Source: Sulfurimicrobium lacus (GTDB lineage: Bacteria; Pseudomonadota; Gammaproteobacteria; Burkholderiales; Sulfuricellaceae). From it: DNA of 64,000 nucleotides. Numbering within the stretch: position 1 is the stretch's first letter; every line of letters starts with the position of its first letter. The stretch is from positions 1,099,501-1,163,500 of the forward strand of contig NZ_AP022853.1 of NCBI RefSeq assembly GCF_011764585.1. Direction: 5' to 3'. The notes under the pieces are model-generated. The model saw only the letters and a list, made by a program, of their open reading frames with translations, did no database searches and had not been told where the DNA came from. This document shows positions 17,969-27,358 of the stretch, one piece after another. The translations under genes and the position numbers were made by a program.

Positions 17969-19671
17969 TTAAATCCTGAACTGACTGACCGAACTTTGCA
18001 GTGAGGCGGCGAGTTGCTCCAGATGCTCAGCGGTACGGGCGATTTCCTGGACTTCAGCGCTGTTTTGTTCAGTCATGCGTGCGATCTGCTCAACGCTGCC
18101 AGCGACCTGCCCGCTTGCCGTGCTCTGTTCGCGCAGCGCTTCCATGATTTCGCTCACCGAGGCGATGACCTGATCGGCACCGGAGCGGATTTTCTGCATC
18201 GATTCGCCGGCCTGACGTGCCTTGTCCACACCTTCTTTGACGCGGGCGGTGCCTTCTTCCATGCTGCTAACCGCGCCAGCAGTGCCGCTCTGGATACTGC
18301 CGATCATGGTGCTGATTTCCTCGGTTGATTTGCTGGTACGCTCGGCCAGTTTTCTTACTTCGTCTGCTACCACGGCGAAACCACGACCCTGTTCACCGGC
18401 ACGTGCCGCTTCGATTGCAGCATTGAGGGCGAGGAGGTTGGTCTGGTCGGCGATTTCCTTGATCACGTTAACGATGGCTGATATCTGGTTGGAATGCTCG
18501 CCCAGTGTTTGAATCATCTGGGTGGAGTGTTGCACCGAAACGGCGATTTTGGTCATCTCGGTAGCGGCGTCCTGCACGATTTCACCACCTTTGGCGGATA
18601 GCGTGCCGGCCTGCTGGGCGATGTTGTACGTGTCGCTGGAGTTGTTTGCAACGTGATCGATGCTCACCGACATTTCCTCCACTGCGGCCGCCATCGAGGC
18701 CGCAGCATCGTTCTGCTGGCTGGAACTGGCGGCAACGTGCTGTGAGGATTCGGACAGATGGGCCGCGCTGCTCATGACGTCACGCACCCCGGCCACCACC
18801 TGGTGAATGATGGCCTGGAAGCTGTTGACCATTTCGTTGAATGAGTGTCCGATCTCGCCGATTTCATTGTTGGTACGGATAGTGACGCGGCGGGAAAGGT
18901 CTTGCGTGGTCTGTATCGCTTTCATCGCATCGCGTAGTTCCCCTAGCGGGCGGGTGATGCTCCTGATAATTACCAGCATCGAAGCGCTGATCAGGACGGT
19001 GACCAGCAGCACGATGGAAATCAGCCAGACCGCGCGCTGCCAGAAAATGCTTTCCAAGTCGTCGATGTAAATGCCGGAGCCCACCAGCCAGTTCCAGCCC
19101 TCGAATTTCTTGACAGCTTGGTGTAAAGCTCCGTCGTGGTGCCGCCGCCCGCCTTGGGCTTGGGCCAGTTGTAGGTGACGAAGCCTTGCCCGGCCCGGTT
19201 TGCGACTTCGTTGAAAGCCACGAAGAGGTTTTTCTTGCCATCGGTTTTCTCTATCGGACCGTCGAGGCCGGCTTGCAGGCTGGTGGCGCAGTCGAATTTT
19301 TTCGCGTCCAGTACCTTGCCATCAAGCGCAGGGACCGTCGGGTGCATGATCATTTTTGGCACTGGCGCGGTAAAGTCGTTGAGCCAGAAGTATTCCTTGC
19401 CTTCGTAGCGCATGCCTTTGAGTTCCGCGACCGCGGCCTTTTTGGCGGCCTCTTCGCTGAGCAATCCGCTTTTCTGCTGCTCGTAGTAGTGTGCCAACAC
19501 GCCATGAGCGACTTCGACCAGGTGTCGGGTTTTGACCTTGCGGTCCTCGAGCAGGGTGGATTTCTCCGAAATGAGCGCGAAGATGGAAACAGTCAGCATG
19601 CCCGCCAGCGCCAGCACGATCACCAGAAGTAAGCGGCTTTTGATGCTAATGGTTGGTGCGGCCTGGCTCAT
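17969..19671 (-). pseudogene. Methyl-accepting chemotaxis protein with a frameshift
   Basis: Two frames together encode a Cache-type receptor of about 565 residues. The first (19671 down to about 19115) gives a membrane helix (SRLLLVIVLALAGM) and an sCache_2-like ligand domain (EYFWLNDFTAPVPKMIMHP). The second (to 17969) gives [10 protein letters not shown], the second helix, a HAMP domain and the full signalling hairpin ([22 protein letters not shown]...[15 protein letters not shown]). The break lies near 19108-19114: ...YTKLS ends in one frame while KKFEGWNW continues in another. Related receptors read KLSYVKKF here, so seven bases (or one) seem to be lost. It may be a real mutation or an assembly error; the second half has no good start of its own. 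Confidence 0.85.
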
Positions 19672-19747
19672 CTCGTTTTACCCCCGTCTGATATTGTCCG
19701 GAACGATTAGTGATTCATCGCTTACCAGCGGGAAGTATATGCCAGGT

Positions 19748-21034
19748 TCATGATTTTTCCATCACTGCAGCAAAGAAACCGTCGGTAGCGTTGAGATGGG
19801 GCAGAAGCTGCAGGTATTTCCCGGTGTTGAGCGGGATGTTATGCGCAGCCAGAATGTCACCGGCATCGAGCAGTTTGTATTCCGGATGCTGAGCAAGAAA
19901 GGCTTCGACGATCTGCTGATTTTCCTCCGGCAGGAAGCTGCAGGTGGCATAAACCAGGCGTCCGCCGCTTTTCAGCAGGCGCGATGCCGCCAGCAGGATG
20001 GCGGCCTGCTTTTGTGTCAGTTCGGCGATGCCTTCCGGGGTCTGGCGCCACTTCAGGTCGGGGTTGCGGCGCAAGGTGCCGAGTCCGCTGCACGGCGCAT
20101 CCACCAGTACGCGGTCGATTTTCCCGGCCAGGCGCTTGATCTTGAGGTCGTTTTCGTTGGCGATGAGCTGCGGGTGCAGGTTGGACAGGCCCGAGCGTTT
20201 CAGGCGCGGTTTGAGGTTGTTGAGGCGTTTTTCCGACACGTCGAAGGCGTAAACGCGACCCTGGTTCTGCATCAGCATGCCCAGCAGCAGCGTCTTGCCG
20301 CCGGCGCCGGCGCAAAAATCCACTACCATTTCGCGACGCTGCGGCGCAAGCAGGTAGCCGATCAGCTGGCTGCCTTCGTCCTGTACCTCGATCTTGCCCT
20401 TGATGAACAGCGGGTTCTTGTTGAGCGCGGGCTTTTCCTTGAGGCGCAGGCCAAGCGGGGAGTAGGGCGTGGGTTCGGCGGCGATGCCGTCATTCTTGAC
20501 CAGGGTATGTAGCACGTCGTCGCGCTTGTCCAGCATGGAATTGACGCGCAAGTCCAGCGGGGCGGGCTGCTGCATGCCGCGCGCCAGGGTCAGGATGTCC
20601 GCGTCGGACATGAAGGCGCGCATTTTCTCCATCAGCCAGTCCGGGAAATCGGCCTGCACGGCGAGCGGCAGGTCGCTGGTGGGAATGGCCTTGAGCTGTT
20701 TCAGCCACTCGGCTTCGCCTTCCTGCAGCAGCGGTTCCAGTTCGCGTGCGTTGATGCCCTGCAGTTTCATCAGCGTGGCCAGCGCCAGTTGGCGCGGGGT
20801 GGCGTCGGGGCCGATCAGGTGTTCGAGCAGGCGCTTGCGGCGCAGGGCGGCGTAGATGTTGTCGGCGATGAAGGCGCGATCCTGGCCGCCCAGTTCGCGG
20901 TTGACGCGGAAGTAGTAATGCAGATTGGCGTCGGCGGGCTCGCGCAGCGTCATGACGTTTTTCATGGCGTGGACGAGGTGGCCGAAGCGGGAAACCGGGA
21001 TGGACGCGGCGGTTCTGGGAGCGGGAGTGGACAT
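19748..21034 (-). CDS. RsmB/NOP-family RNA (cytosine-5) methyltransferase
   Basis: 428 residues. The helical N-terminal part (about 15-140) is followed by the Rossmann methyltransferase domain: VVDFCAGAGGKTLLLGML binds SAM, VDAPCSGLGTLRRNPD holds the motif IV cysteine and VYATCSFLPEEN the catalytic motif VI cysteine. Both cysteines needed for C5 methylation are present. Closest by layout to RsmB (16S rRNA m5C967), but target identity is inferred. It lies two bases beyond the DUF3108 gene, reading the same way. Confidence 0.9.
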   Translation of the reverse strand: MSTPAPRTAASIPVSRFGHLVHAMKNVMTLREPADANLHYYFRVNRELGGQDRAFIADNIYAALRRKRLLEHLIGPDATPRQLALATLMKLQGINARELEPLLQEGEAEWLKQLKAIPTSDLPLAVQADFPDWLMEKMRAFMSDADILTLARGMQQPAPLDLRVNSMLDKRDDVLHTLVKNDGIAAEPTPYSPLGLRLKEKPALNKNPLFIKGKIEVQDEGSQLIGYLLAPQRREMVVDFCAGAGGKTLLLGMLMQNQGRVYAFDVSEKRLNNLKPRLKRSGLSNLHPQLIANENDLKIKRLAGKIDRVLVDAPCSGLGTLRRNPDLKWRQTPEGIAELTQKQAAILLAASRLLKSGGRLVYATCSFLPEENQQIVEAFLAQHPEYKLLDAGDILAAHNIPLNTGKYLQLLPHLNATDGFFAAVMEKS

Positions 21035-21036
21035 GA

Positions 21037-22062
21037 TTATTGAACTTTGATGGCGGTGACGGTTTGTTCCATCACACCGCCTTGTTTGTCGGTGTAACGG
21101 ATCTTGACGGGGAGGTAATGATACTCTGTTGCCAGCCAGATTTCCGTGTTTTCTTTCCCCTGCTGGCGGGCCTGGCCGATATGTAACGTCTTGATCGGAC
21201 CCAGGCCGGTATCCAGGGTTTCCTCGCCGAGCGATTGATAGCCGTAGTTGTCCAGCTTGCGCCCGGTAGTAATGTGGAGGCGGGTACTGACACCCTGCTG
21301 CGGCGGGTTGTAGGCGAGCTGGTACAGAAAGCTGAGCAAGTCCTGCGTGCCGTCCGGAAGCTTCACGGTGCGCGTGTCATCGCCCGTCCCGAAACTCAGC
21401 TGCGAACTCTCCCAGTCGAAGCGGGCGCTGTCGGTCTTGTCCGCAGCCTGGCCGCGCTGCACCCAGTAGGACGTAGGTTTCAACCCTTGCGGCGTGATCT
21501 CTCCCTGGCTGATCTGCACATGCCGGCCGCTGACGAAAATCGACACGATTCCGCTGGCCTCGGCGACCTGGTCGATCGCGTAATGGGTACCGTCGCGTTT
21601 CCAGGTCTGTTGCACTTTGCCCACCACGAAGCCTTCCCGGCCCTTTATGAGCGCATAGCGGATTGTCGCTTGCACGGGCAGGGGGATGGCGTTATCCGCC
21701 GGCGTTTCGGTTGCAGCGGGTTCCGCTGCCGGCGGTGCCGTGTTTTCTGCCTTGGCGGGGGCGGTTACAGGCGCAGGCTCGGGCGCTGGCGCTGGCGCTG
21801 GCGCTGGCGGCGCGGCCGGTGGCGGAGGCACGGAAGGTGGCGGCGATGTGTGCTTGCGGGAGGGTTTGTGCGCCTTGCTTGCGTGGCTGGGGACTGGTAG
21901 CGGCGCGGGCGGTCCGCTCGTGATGCTGGCCTCAAGCACGACCGAGTCGGGGCGATAGTCAGGGACGTGGACGGCCGGGCCGAAGGTGACGATGAGGTGG
22001 GCCAGCAGCGACAGTCCAAGCGCCCACGAAAAGCGTTTGACTGTTATGCGTGGGATGGCCAC
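21037..22062 (-). CDS. DUF3108 protein with an N-terminal anchor and Pro/Ala-rich linker
   Basis: 341 residues: a membrane helix (about 12-30, SWALGLSLLAHLIVTFG), a proline/alanine-rich linker (about 45-125, repeated PAPAPAP coded by a GGCGCTGGC-type repeat near 21780-21815), then a DUF3108 beta domain (about 130-340). The TonB-like layout (helix then Pro-rich stalk) suggests a periplasmic domain held away from the inner membrane. The next gene upstream codes for a second DUF3108 protein. Confidence 0.85.
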   Translation of the reverse strand: MAIPRITVKRFSWALGLSLLAHLIVTFGPAVHVPDYRPDSVVLEASITSGPPAPLPVPSHASKAHKPSRKHTSPPPSVPPPPAAPPAPAPAPAPEPAPVTAPAKAENTAPPAAEPAATETPADNAIPLPVQATIRYALIKGREGFVVGKVQQTWKRDGTHYAIDQVAEASGIVSIFVSGRHVQISQGEITPQGLKPTSYWVQRGQAADKTDSARFDWESSQLSFGTGDDTRTVKLPDGTQDLLSFLYQLAYNPPQQGVSTRLHITTGRKLDNYGYQSLGEETLDTGLGPIKTLHIGQARQQGKENTEIWLATEYHYLPVKIRYTDKQGGVMEQTVTAIKVQ

Positions 22063-22067
22063 CGCCG

Positions 22068-22766
22068 CTAGTCCATCTTAAACGACAGGCTTTCCAGTTG
22101 CTGTTCCAGCCTGCTGCCGTTCTTTTCGTCGAATACGATGCGCACCGGGAAATAGTGGCTCGATTTTGCCAGCCACAGTTCGATGCCATCCTCGTCGGCA
22201 GTGCGTTCCTTGCTCAGGTGTATTGTCTGAAAAGTGCCGGCGGACACGGCAGTGGTTTCTTCCTTGACGAAGCGGTAATGGTAGGGCGTGAGCTTGCGGC
22301 CGGTGCTGATATTGAAGTCCACATCGCGCTTTCCTGGCGCCTGGAACATGAACTGGTAGAGCTGGCTGAGGCGGTCCTGGGTGCCCGGAAGCAAAGGGGC
22401 GGTTTCGACCTTGCCGTCGTATTTGTGGCTGACGACGAGTTTTCCCCAGTCGAAGTCGGCGACGATCAGCTTGGCCGGATCGGCGCCGCGATGGTGCTCG
22501 AAATGCAGGGGGCGCAGGCCGTCTTTGGTGATTTCGCCGCTACTCTGGAGGCGGATGGCTCCCCTGGCAAACAGGGCGAAGATGCCCGTTGCGCTGGTGG
22601 TGCTTTCAATGCGGTACTGCTGGCCATTGCGTTCGAAGCGCTCGTTTACCTCGCCTACCAGTTGGCCGCTCTTGATGACGCGGTACTTGGCCGTAACCTG
22701 TTGTGGTGGCGCGGCCAGCGCGACGCTGGTCAAAAATACCGAGAGCAGGAGGAGCAGGCGCATCAC
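22068..22766 (-). CDS. Secreted DUF3108 protein
   Basis: 232 residues with a signal peptide ([20 protein letters not shown]). The rest is a DUF3108 domain similar to the C-terminal part of the neighbouring 341-residue protein: TAKYRVIKSGQLVGEV..., STGRKLTPYHYRFV, and LWLAKSSHYFPVRIVF match STGRKLDNYGYQSL and IWLATEYHYLPVKIRY. So the pair arose by duplication. The start overlaps the purN stop by four bases, tying it to the purine operon. Function unknown. Confidence 0.88.
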   Translation of the reverse strand: MMRLLLLLSVFLTSVALAAPPQQVTAKYRVIKSGQLVGEVNERFERNGQQYRIESTTSATGIFALFARGAIRLQSSGEITKDGLRPLHFEHHRGADPAKLIVADFDWGKLVVSHKYDGKVETAPLLPGTQDRLSQLYQFMFQAPGKRDVDFNISTGRKLTPYHYRFVKEETTAVSAGTFQTIHLSKERTADEDGIELWLAKSSHYFPVRIVFDEKNGSRLEQQLESLSFKMD

Positions 22767-23394
22767 GCGTCCCAGGGCGAGCGCAGGGCGGCTGTGTTCG
22801 CTCTGCTCGTGCGCACGGTGACTTTGCCCTGATCCAGCGAAATGCGGTCTTCGGCGAACCAGCGGATGGTCTGGGGGTAAACCAGGTGTTCCTGCTCCAG
22901 CACCCGTGCCGCGAGCGTGTCCGGCGTGTCGTCGTCCAGTACCGGAACGGCGGCCTGAACGATGATCGGTCCGTGGTCCACGGTGGGGGTGACGAAGTGG
23001 ACCGTGCAGCCGTGAATCTTGACGCCTTCCTGCAGGGCTTTTTCGTGCGTGTTGAGACCGGGAAAAGCCGGCAGCAGGGCGGGATGAATATTGATCAGGC
23101 GGCCCTGGTAGCGGGTAACGAATTCCGGCGTGAGGATGCGCATGAAGCCGGCCAGCACGACCAGATCGGGAGAAAATTCGTCGATCTTCGCCGCCAACGC
23201 GGTGTCGAAGTCGGCGCGGCTGGAGTATTGCTTGTGGTATACCACGGCGGTGTTGACACCGTGGCTGGCAGCAGTTTCGAGTCCCTTGGCATCGGCCTTG
23301 TTGCTGATGACTGCCGCGATCTCGACCGGCAGCTTGGCTTCCAGGATCGCCTGCATGTTGCTGCCGCGACCTGAAATTAAGATGACGATACGCT

Positions 23395-23398
<4 letters not shown>
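22763..23398 (-). CDS. purN: Phosphoribosylglycinamide formyltransferase PurN
   Basis: Third step of purine synthesis, moving a formyl group from 10-formyl-tetrahydrofolate to GAR. 211 residues from GTG 23398, which overlaps the purM stop (GTGA). Motifs: [11 protein letters not shown] for phosphate binding, [12 protein letters not shown] with the catalytic Asn and His, and [12 protein letters not shown] with the catalytic Asp. Longer in-frame starts run through purM and lack binding sites. Confidence 0.96.
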
Positions 23399-24432
<1,034 letters not shown>

Positions 24433-24528
24433 GTTATAATCTCGCTTTCTGGAAGATAAAGTATCTGCTTTTTCAAGCTGCCATTTTACTTGAAATAGCC
24501 GCAAAACGCCCCTAATGAAACAGAACTG

Positions 24529-25194
24529 ATGAAACAGCTCCTGCTCGATATCGCCGCCGACGTGCCCCCAACGCTGGATAATTTCCTCCCAGGGCGCAAC
24601 GCCGAACTGCTGCACACGCTGCAAACCATCCTGCAGGGCGGGGTGGGAGAGCGTTTCGTCTATATCTGGGGCGAGCCCGGCAGCGGCAGATCGCACCTGT
24701 TGCGCGCCTGGATTCACGCCGCGCTGCAGCAGGGGCAGCAAGCTGCCTATGTGCCGGGTGAAATCCCGGAACAATGGGAGGGCGGCGGGCTGGTGGCGGT
24801 GGACGACGTGGCGCGTCTCGGCCAGGATGGACAGATTGCACTTTTTCACCTCTACAACCGTCTAAGAGAGACTGGCGGCGCGCTCCTCGTCAGCGGGCCG
24901 GTGGCACCGGCGGGGCTTGATGCGCGCCCCGACCTGTTGACCCGGCTGGGCTGGGGGCTGGTCTACCAGGTGCATGGCCTTAACGACGCGGAAAAGGCCG
25001 TGGCCCTGCAGGCGCACGCGCGGGAGCGGGGTTTTTCGCTGCCGCAGGAAGTACTGGATTACCTGTTGCGCCACTGGCGGCGCGACCTGCCGTCCCTGAT
25101 GGCGGTGCTGGACGCGCTCGATCGCTATACCCTGGAACAGCAGCGCCCGGTGACGCTGCCGCTGTTGCGCCAACTGCTGCAACTGGAGCTGTGA
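24529..25194 (+). CDS. hda: DnaA regulatory inactivator Hda
   Basis: AAA+ protein that, bound to the sliding clamp, stimulates ATP hydrolysis by DnaA and so limits initiation. 221 residues. It has the N-terminal clamp-binding motif (QLLLDI, residues 3-8), a Walker A-like [11 protein letters not shown], Walker [10 protein letters not shown], and a C-terminal lid with [18 protein letters not shown]. Divergent from purM, a frequent beta/gammaproteobacterial arrangement. Confidence 0.92.
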   Translation: MKQLLLDIAADVPPTLDNFLPGRNAELLHTLQTILQGGVGERFVYIWGEPGSGRSHLLRAWIHAALQQGQQAAYVPGEIPEQWEGGGLVAVDDVARLGQDGQIALFHLYNRLRETGGALLVSGPVAPAGLDARPDLLTRLGWGLVYQVHGLNDAEKAVALQAHARERGFSLPQEVLDYLLRHWRRDLPSLMAVLDALDRYTLEQQRPVTLPLLRQLLQLEL

Positions 25195-25847
25195 TGGATA
25201 GAATTATTCCCGATGCCCTGATGCTGCTCGCGCCCGGCTGTCCGCATTGCCCGGCGGTGCTGGAAGGCTTAAGCGCGTTGGTGAAGGATGGCGGGCTCGG
25301 CACGCTCGAGGTGGTGAACATCGCCGTCCACCCCGAACGGGCGGAACAACTCGGCGTGCGCTCGGTGCCGTGGGTGAGGATCGGCGAATTCGATCTGGAT
25401 GGCGCGCAGACCCCAGCCGAGTTGCGCCGCTGGGCCGAGCTCGCCGGTTCACCTCAGGGTATGCCGGCTTATTTCCTCTATCTGCTCAAAAACGGACGCC
25501 GCGCCAAGGTGGAAGAAATGGCGCGCCAGGACCCGCAGCGCCTGCTCTCGCTGGTCGACCTGCTGGCGGACGAGGAATCCAGCATGGCGGTGCGCCTGGG
25601 CATCGGCGCGGTGCTGGAAGAGCTGCAGGGGAGCGGCATCGCCTCGGCCATGGTGCCTGGCCTGGGCGAACTGACCCGCCATGCCGACCCGCTGGTCCGT
25701 GCCGACGCCTGTCATTACCTTTCCCTGGTCGGCGGCGAGGAAATCGCCCCCTACCTGCGTGCCTGCGTGGACGATCCGGATGCCGCTGTGCGCGAGATGG
25801 TGGCGGAGATTCTGGCCGAAATGGACGAGATTCAGGAAGATGGCTGA
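25194..25847 (+). CDS. Thioredoxin-like domain fused to HEAT repeats
   Basis: 217 residues from ATG 25194 (GTG 25191 is also possible), overlapping the hda stop. Residues 1-80 form a thioredoxin/glutaredoxin-like fold with APGCPHCPAVLEG and the cis-proline RSVPWVRIGEFDLDG. Residues about 110-215 are two or three HEAT-like repeats (GLGELTRHADPLVRADACHYLSLVGG; ACVDDPDAAVREMVAEIL). No signal peptide, so it is probably cytoplasmic. It overlaps pcm, a protein-repair enzyme, suggesting a role in thiol-based protein maintenance; this is inference. Confidence 0.8.
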   Translation: MDRIIPDALMLLAPGCPHCPAVLEGLSALVKDGGLGTLEVVNIAVHPERAEQLGVRSVPWVRIGEFDLDGAQTPAELRRWAELAGSPQGMPAYFLYLLKNGRRAKVEEMARQDPQRLLSLVDLLADEESSMAVRLGIGAVLEELQGSGIASAMVPGLGELTRHADPLVRADACHYLSLVGGEEIAPYLRACVDDPDAAVREMVAEILAEMDEIQEDG

Positions 25848-26520
25848 CGACTCAAGCCAGGTCGAGCGATTGCTCAAGGATATCGATTGGGAAAGCGCGC
25901 AATGCCGTTCCTGGATCGGCAAGGAGAGGCTCGACCCCCGCGTGCTGGAAGCGCTTAAGGAGGTGCCGCGCCACGCCTTCGTGCCGGCATGGCAAGTACC
26001 CTATGCCTACGACAACGGCCCGCTTCCCATCGGGTACGGCCAGACCATTTCCCAGCCCTTCATCGTCGCGTTGATGAGCGACATGCTGCGCACCGAAGCG
26101 CATCACGTGGTGCTCGAAGTGGGCTGCGGCTCGGGCTACCAGAGCGCGGTGCTGTCGCAGCTGGTGCGGCACGTCTATAGCGTCGAGATCGTGGCCGAAC
26201 TGGCAAAAGCGGCGCAGGAACGCCTGGCGCGGCTGGGATACGCCAACGTGACGATACGTCACGGCGACGGCTATCACGGCTGGCCGGAACACGCGCCATT
26301 CGACGGCATTATCGTCACCGCCGCCGCGCCCGATGTTCCTCCGTCCCTGATCGCGCAGCTCAAGCCCGGCGGCAGACTGGTGATCCCGGTGGGGCAGCCG
26401 CATGGGCAGCAGGATTTGATGCTGGTGGAAAAAAACGCAGCGGGCGAAGTGTCCTCGCAGAATATGCTGCCGGTGGCATTCGTGCCGCTGACCGGCGACC
26501 ACGGAGCAGAGCATGAGTAA
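25840..26520 (+). CDS. pcm: Protein-L-isoaspartate O-methyltransferase
   Basis: Repairs damaged proteins by methylating isoaspartyl residues. 226 residues from ATG 25840. Motifs: VPRHAFVPAWQVPYAYDNGPLPIGYGQTISQP-type substrate loop (about residues 40-70), LEVGCGSGYQSAVL for SAM, GGRLVIPVG and a C-terminal VAFVPLTG. Overlaps the previous gene by eight bases and greB by eight, so four genes (hda to greB) form one coupled unit. Confidence 0.95.
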   Translation: MADDSSQVERLLKDIDWESAQCRSWIGKERLDPRVLEALKEVPRHAFVPAWQVPYAYDNGPLPIGYGQTISQPFIVALMSDMLRTEAHHVVLEVGCGSGYQSAVLSQLVRHVYSVEIVAELAKAAQERLARLGYANVTIRHGDGYHGWPEHAPFDGIIVTAAAPDVPPSLIAQLKPGGRLVIPVGQPHGQQDLMLVEKNAAGEVSSQNMLPVAFVPLTGDHGAEHE

Positions 26521-27070
26521 AGCCTTTACCAGGGAGAGCGATGATGACGACGAGGACCTCGACGCTGCGCCCAAGCTGCCCCAAGGGACGAAAAACTACA
26601 TCACGCCGGGCGGCTATCGACGCCTGCTGGAGGAGTTCGACCAGCTATGGAAAGGGGAGCGCCCGGAACTGGTGAAAGTGATCCACTGGGCCGCCTCCAA
26701 CGGCGACCGCTCGGAAAACGGCGATTACATCTACGGCAAGAAGCGCCTGCGCGAAATCGACCGGCGCATTCGTTTTCTCTCCAAGCGGCTGGAATATTCC
26801 GAAGTCATCGACCCGGCGCAGCGCGGGGATTGTGACCAGGTGTTCTTCGGCGCCACGGTGACGGTGAGCAACCAGCGCGGCGAAGAGAATACCTACAGCA
26901 TCGTCGGCATGGACGAGGTCGATCTCGGCCGCGGTCATATCAGCTGGATTTCGCCCCTCGCCATGGCGCTGCTCAAGGCGCGGGAAGGCGACGTGGTGAC
27001 GCTGCGCACACCGGGCGGAGTGGAAGAGCTGGACGTGGTGGAAATCCGCTACCAGGCGCTTGATGCCTAG
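26513..27070 (+). CDS. greB: Transcription elongation factor GreB
   Basis: Rescues backtracked RNA polymerase by stimulating transcript cleavage. 185 residues: an acidic N-terminal extension (about 8-18), the coiled coil with its tip acidic residues (SNGDRSENGDYIYGKKRLREID), and the FKBP-like C-terminal domain (ISPLAMALLKAREGDVV). The DYxYGKK and RxRFL features point to GreB rather than GreA. Ends the hda-pcm-greB unit. Confidence 0.95.
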   Translation: MSKAFTRESDDDDEDLDAAPKLPQGTKNYITPGGYRRLLEEFDQLWKGERPELVKVIHWAASNGDRSENGDYIYGKKRLREIDRRIRFLSKRLEYSEVIDPAQRGDCDQVFFGATVTVSNQRGEENTYSIVGMDEVDLGRGHISWISPLAMALLKAREGDVVTLRTPGGVEELDVVEIRYQALDA

Positions 27071-27358
27071 GCGGGACCAGACCTCTGCAGCGATTGATTT
27101 CACTGATAAATAGGCTGGCCTCGTGCCGGCCCAAATTGTTTTTATGCCCGGTTCATTTCCTGGATTTGAGGCGTATGATTATATTAGTGGATGCTAATGA
27201 AGCGGGGGCTTTCATGAGCAACCAACTTAATCGAGTAATTGTCATAAGGCAGTAGTAGAACGAACAATCAAGACCATGCAGGTGAAGCATGCGGGGGTCC
27301 GGTTCTATTCCAGTGGTATCCGGGCTTTTATAACAACAATAAGCGAACTGGAATTGCC
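27071..27358. other. Intergenic leader region upstream of the radical SAM gene
   Basis: This 288-base stretch holds no recognised gene. TTCCTG and TATATT near 27157-27185 are 17 bases apart and could be a weak promoter. A 13-codon frame (ATG at 27214, TAG at 27253) follows a G-run. A small hairpin lies at 27272-27299: GACC/GGTC outside and ATGC/GCAT inside, closing an AGGTGAA loop, with a five-base bulge on the 3' side. It does not match a riboswitch I know. Confidence 0.4.

Noticed and set aside
27214-27358. Remnant of a recombinase or transposase in the radical SAM leader
   Set aside because: Short frames at 27214 and 27250-27360 looked coding-like at first, but no family motif could be recognised and they are too short to judge.
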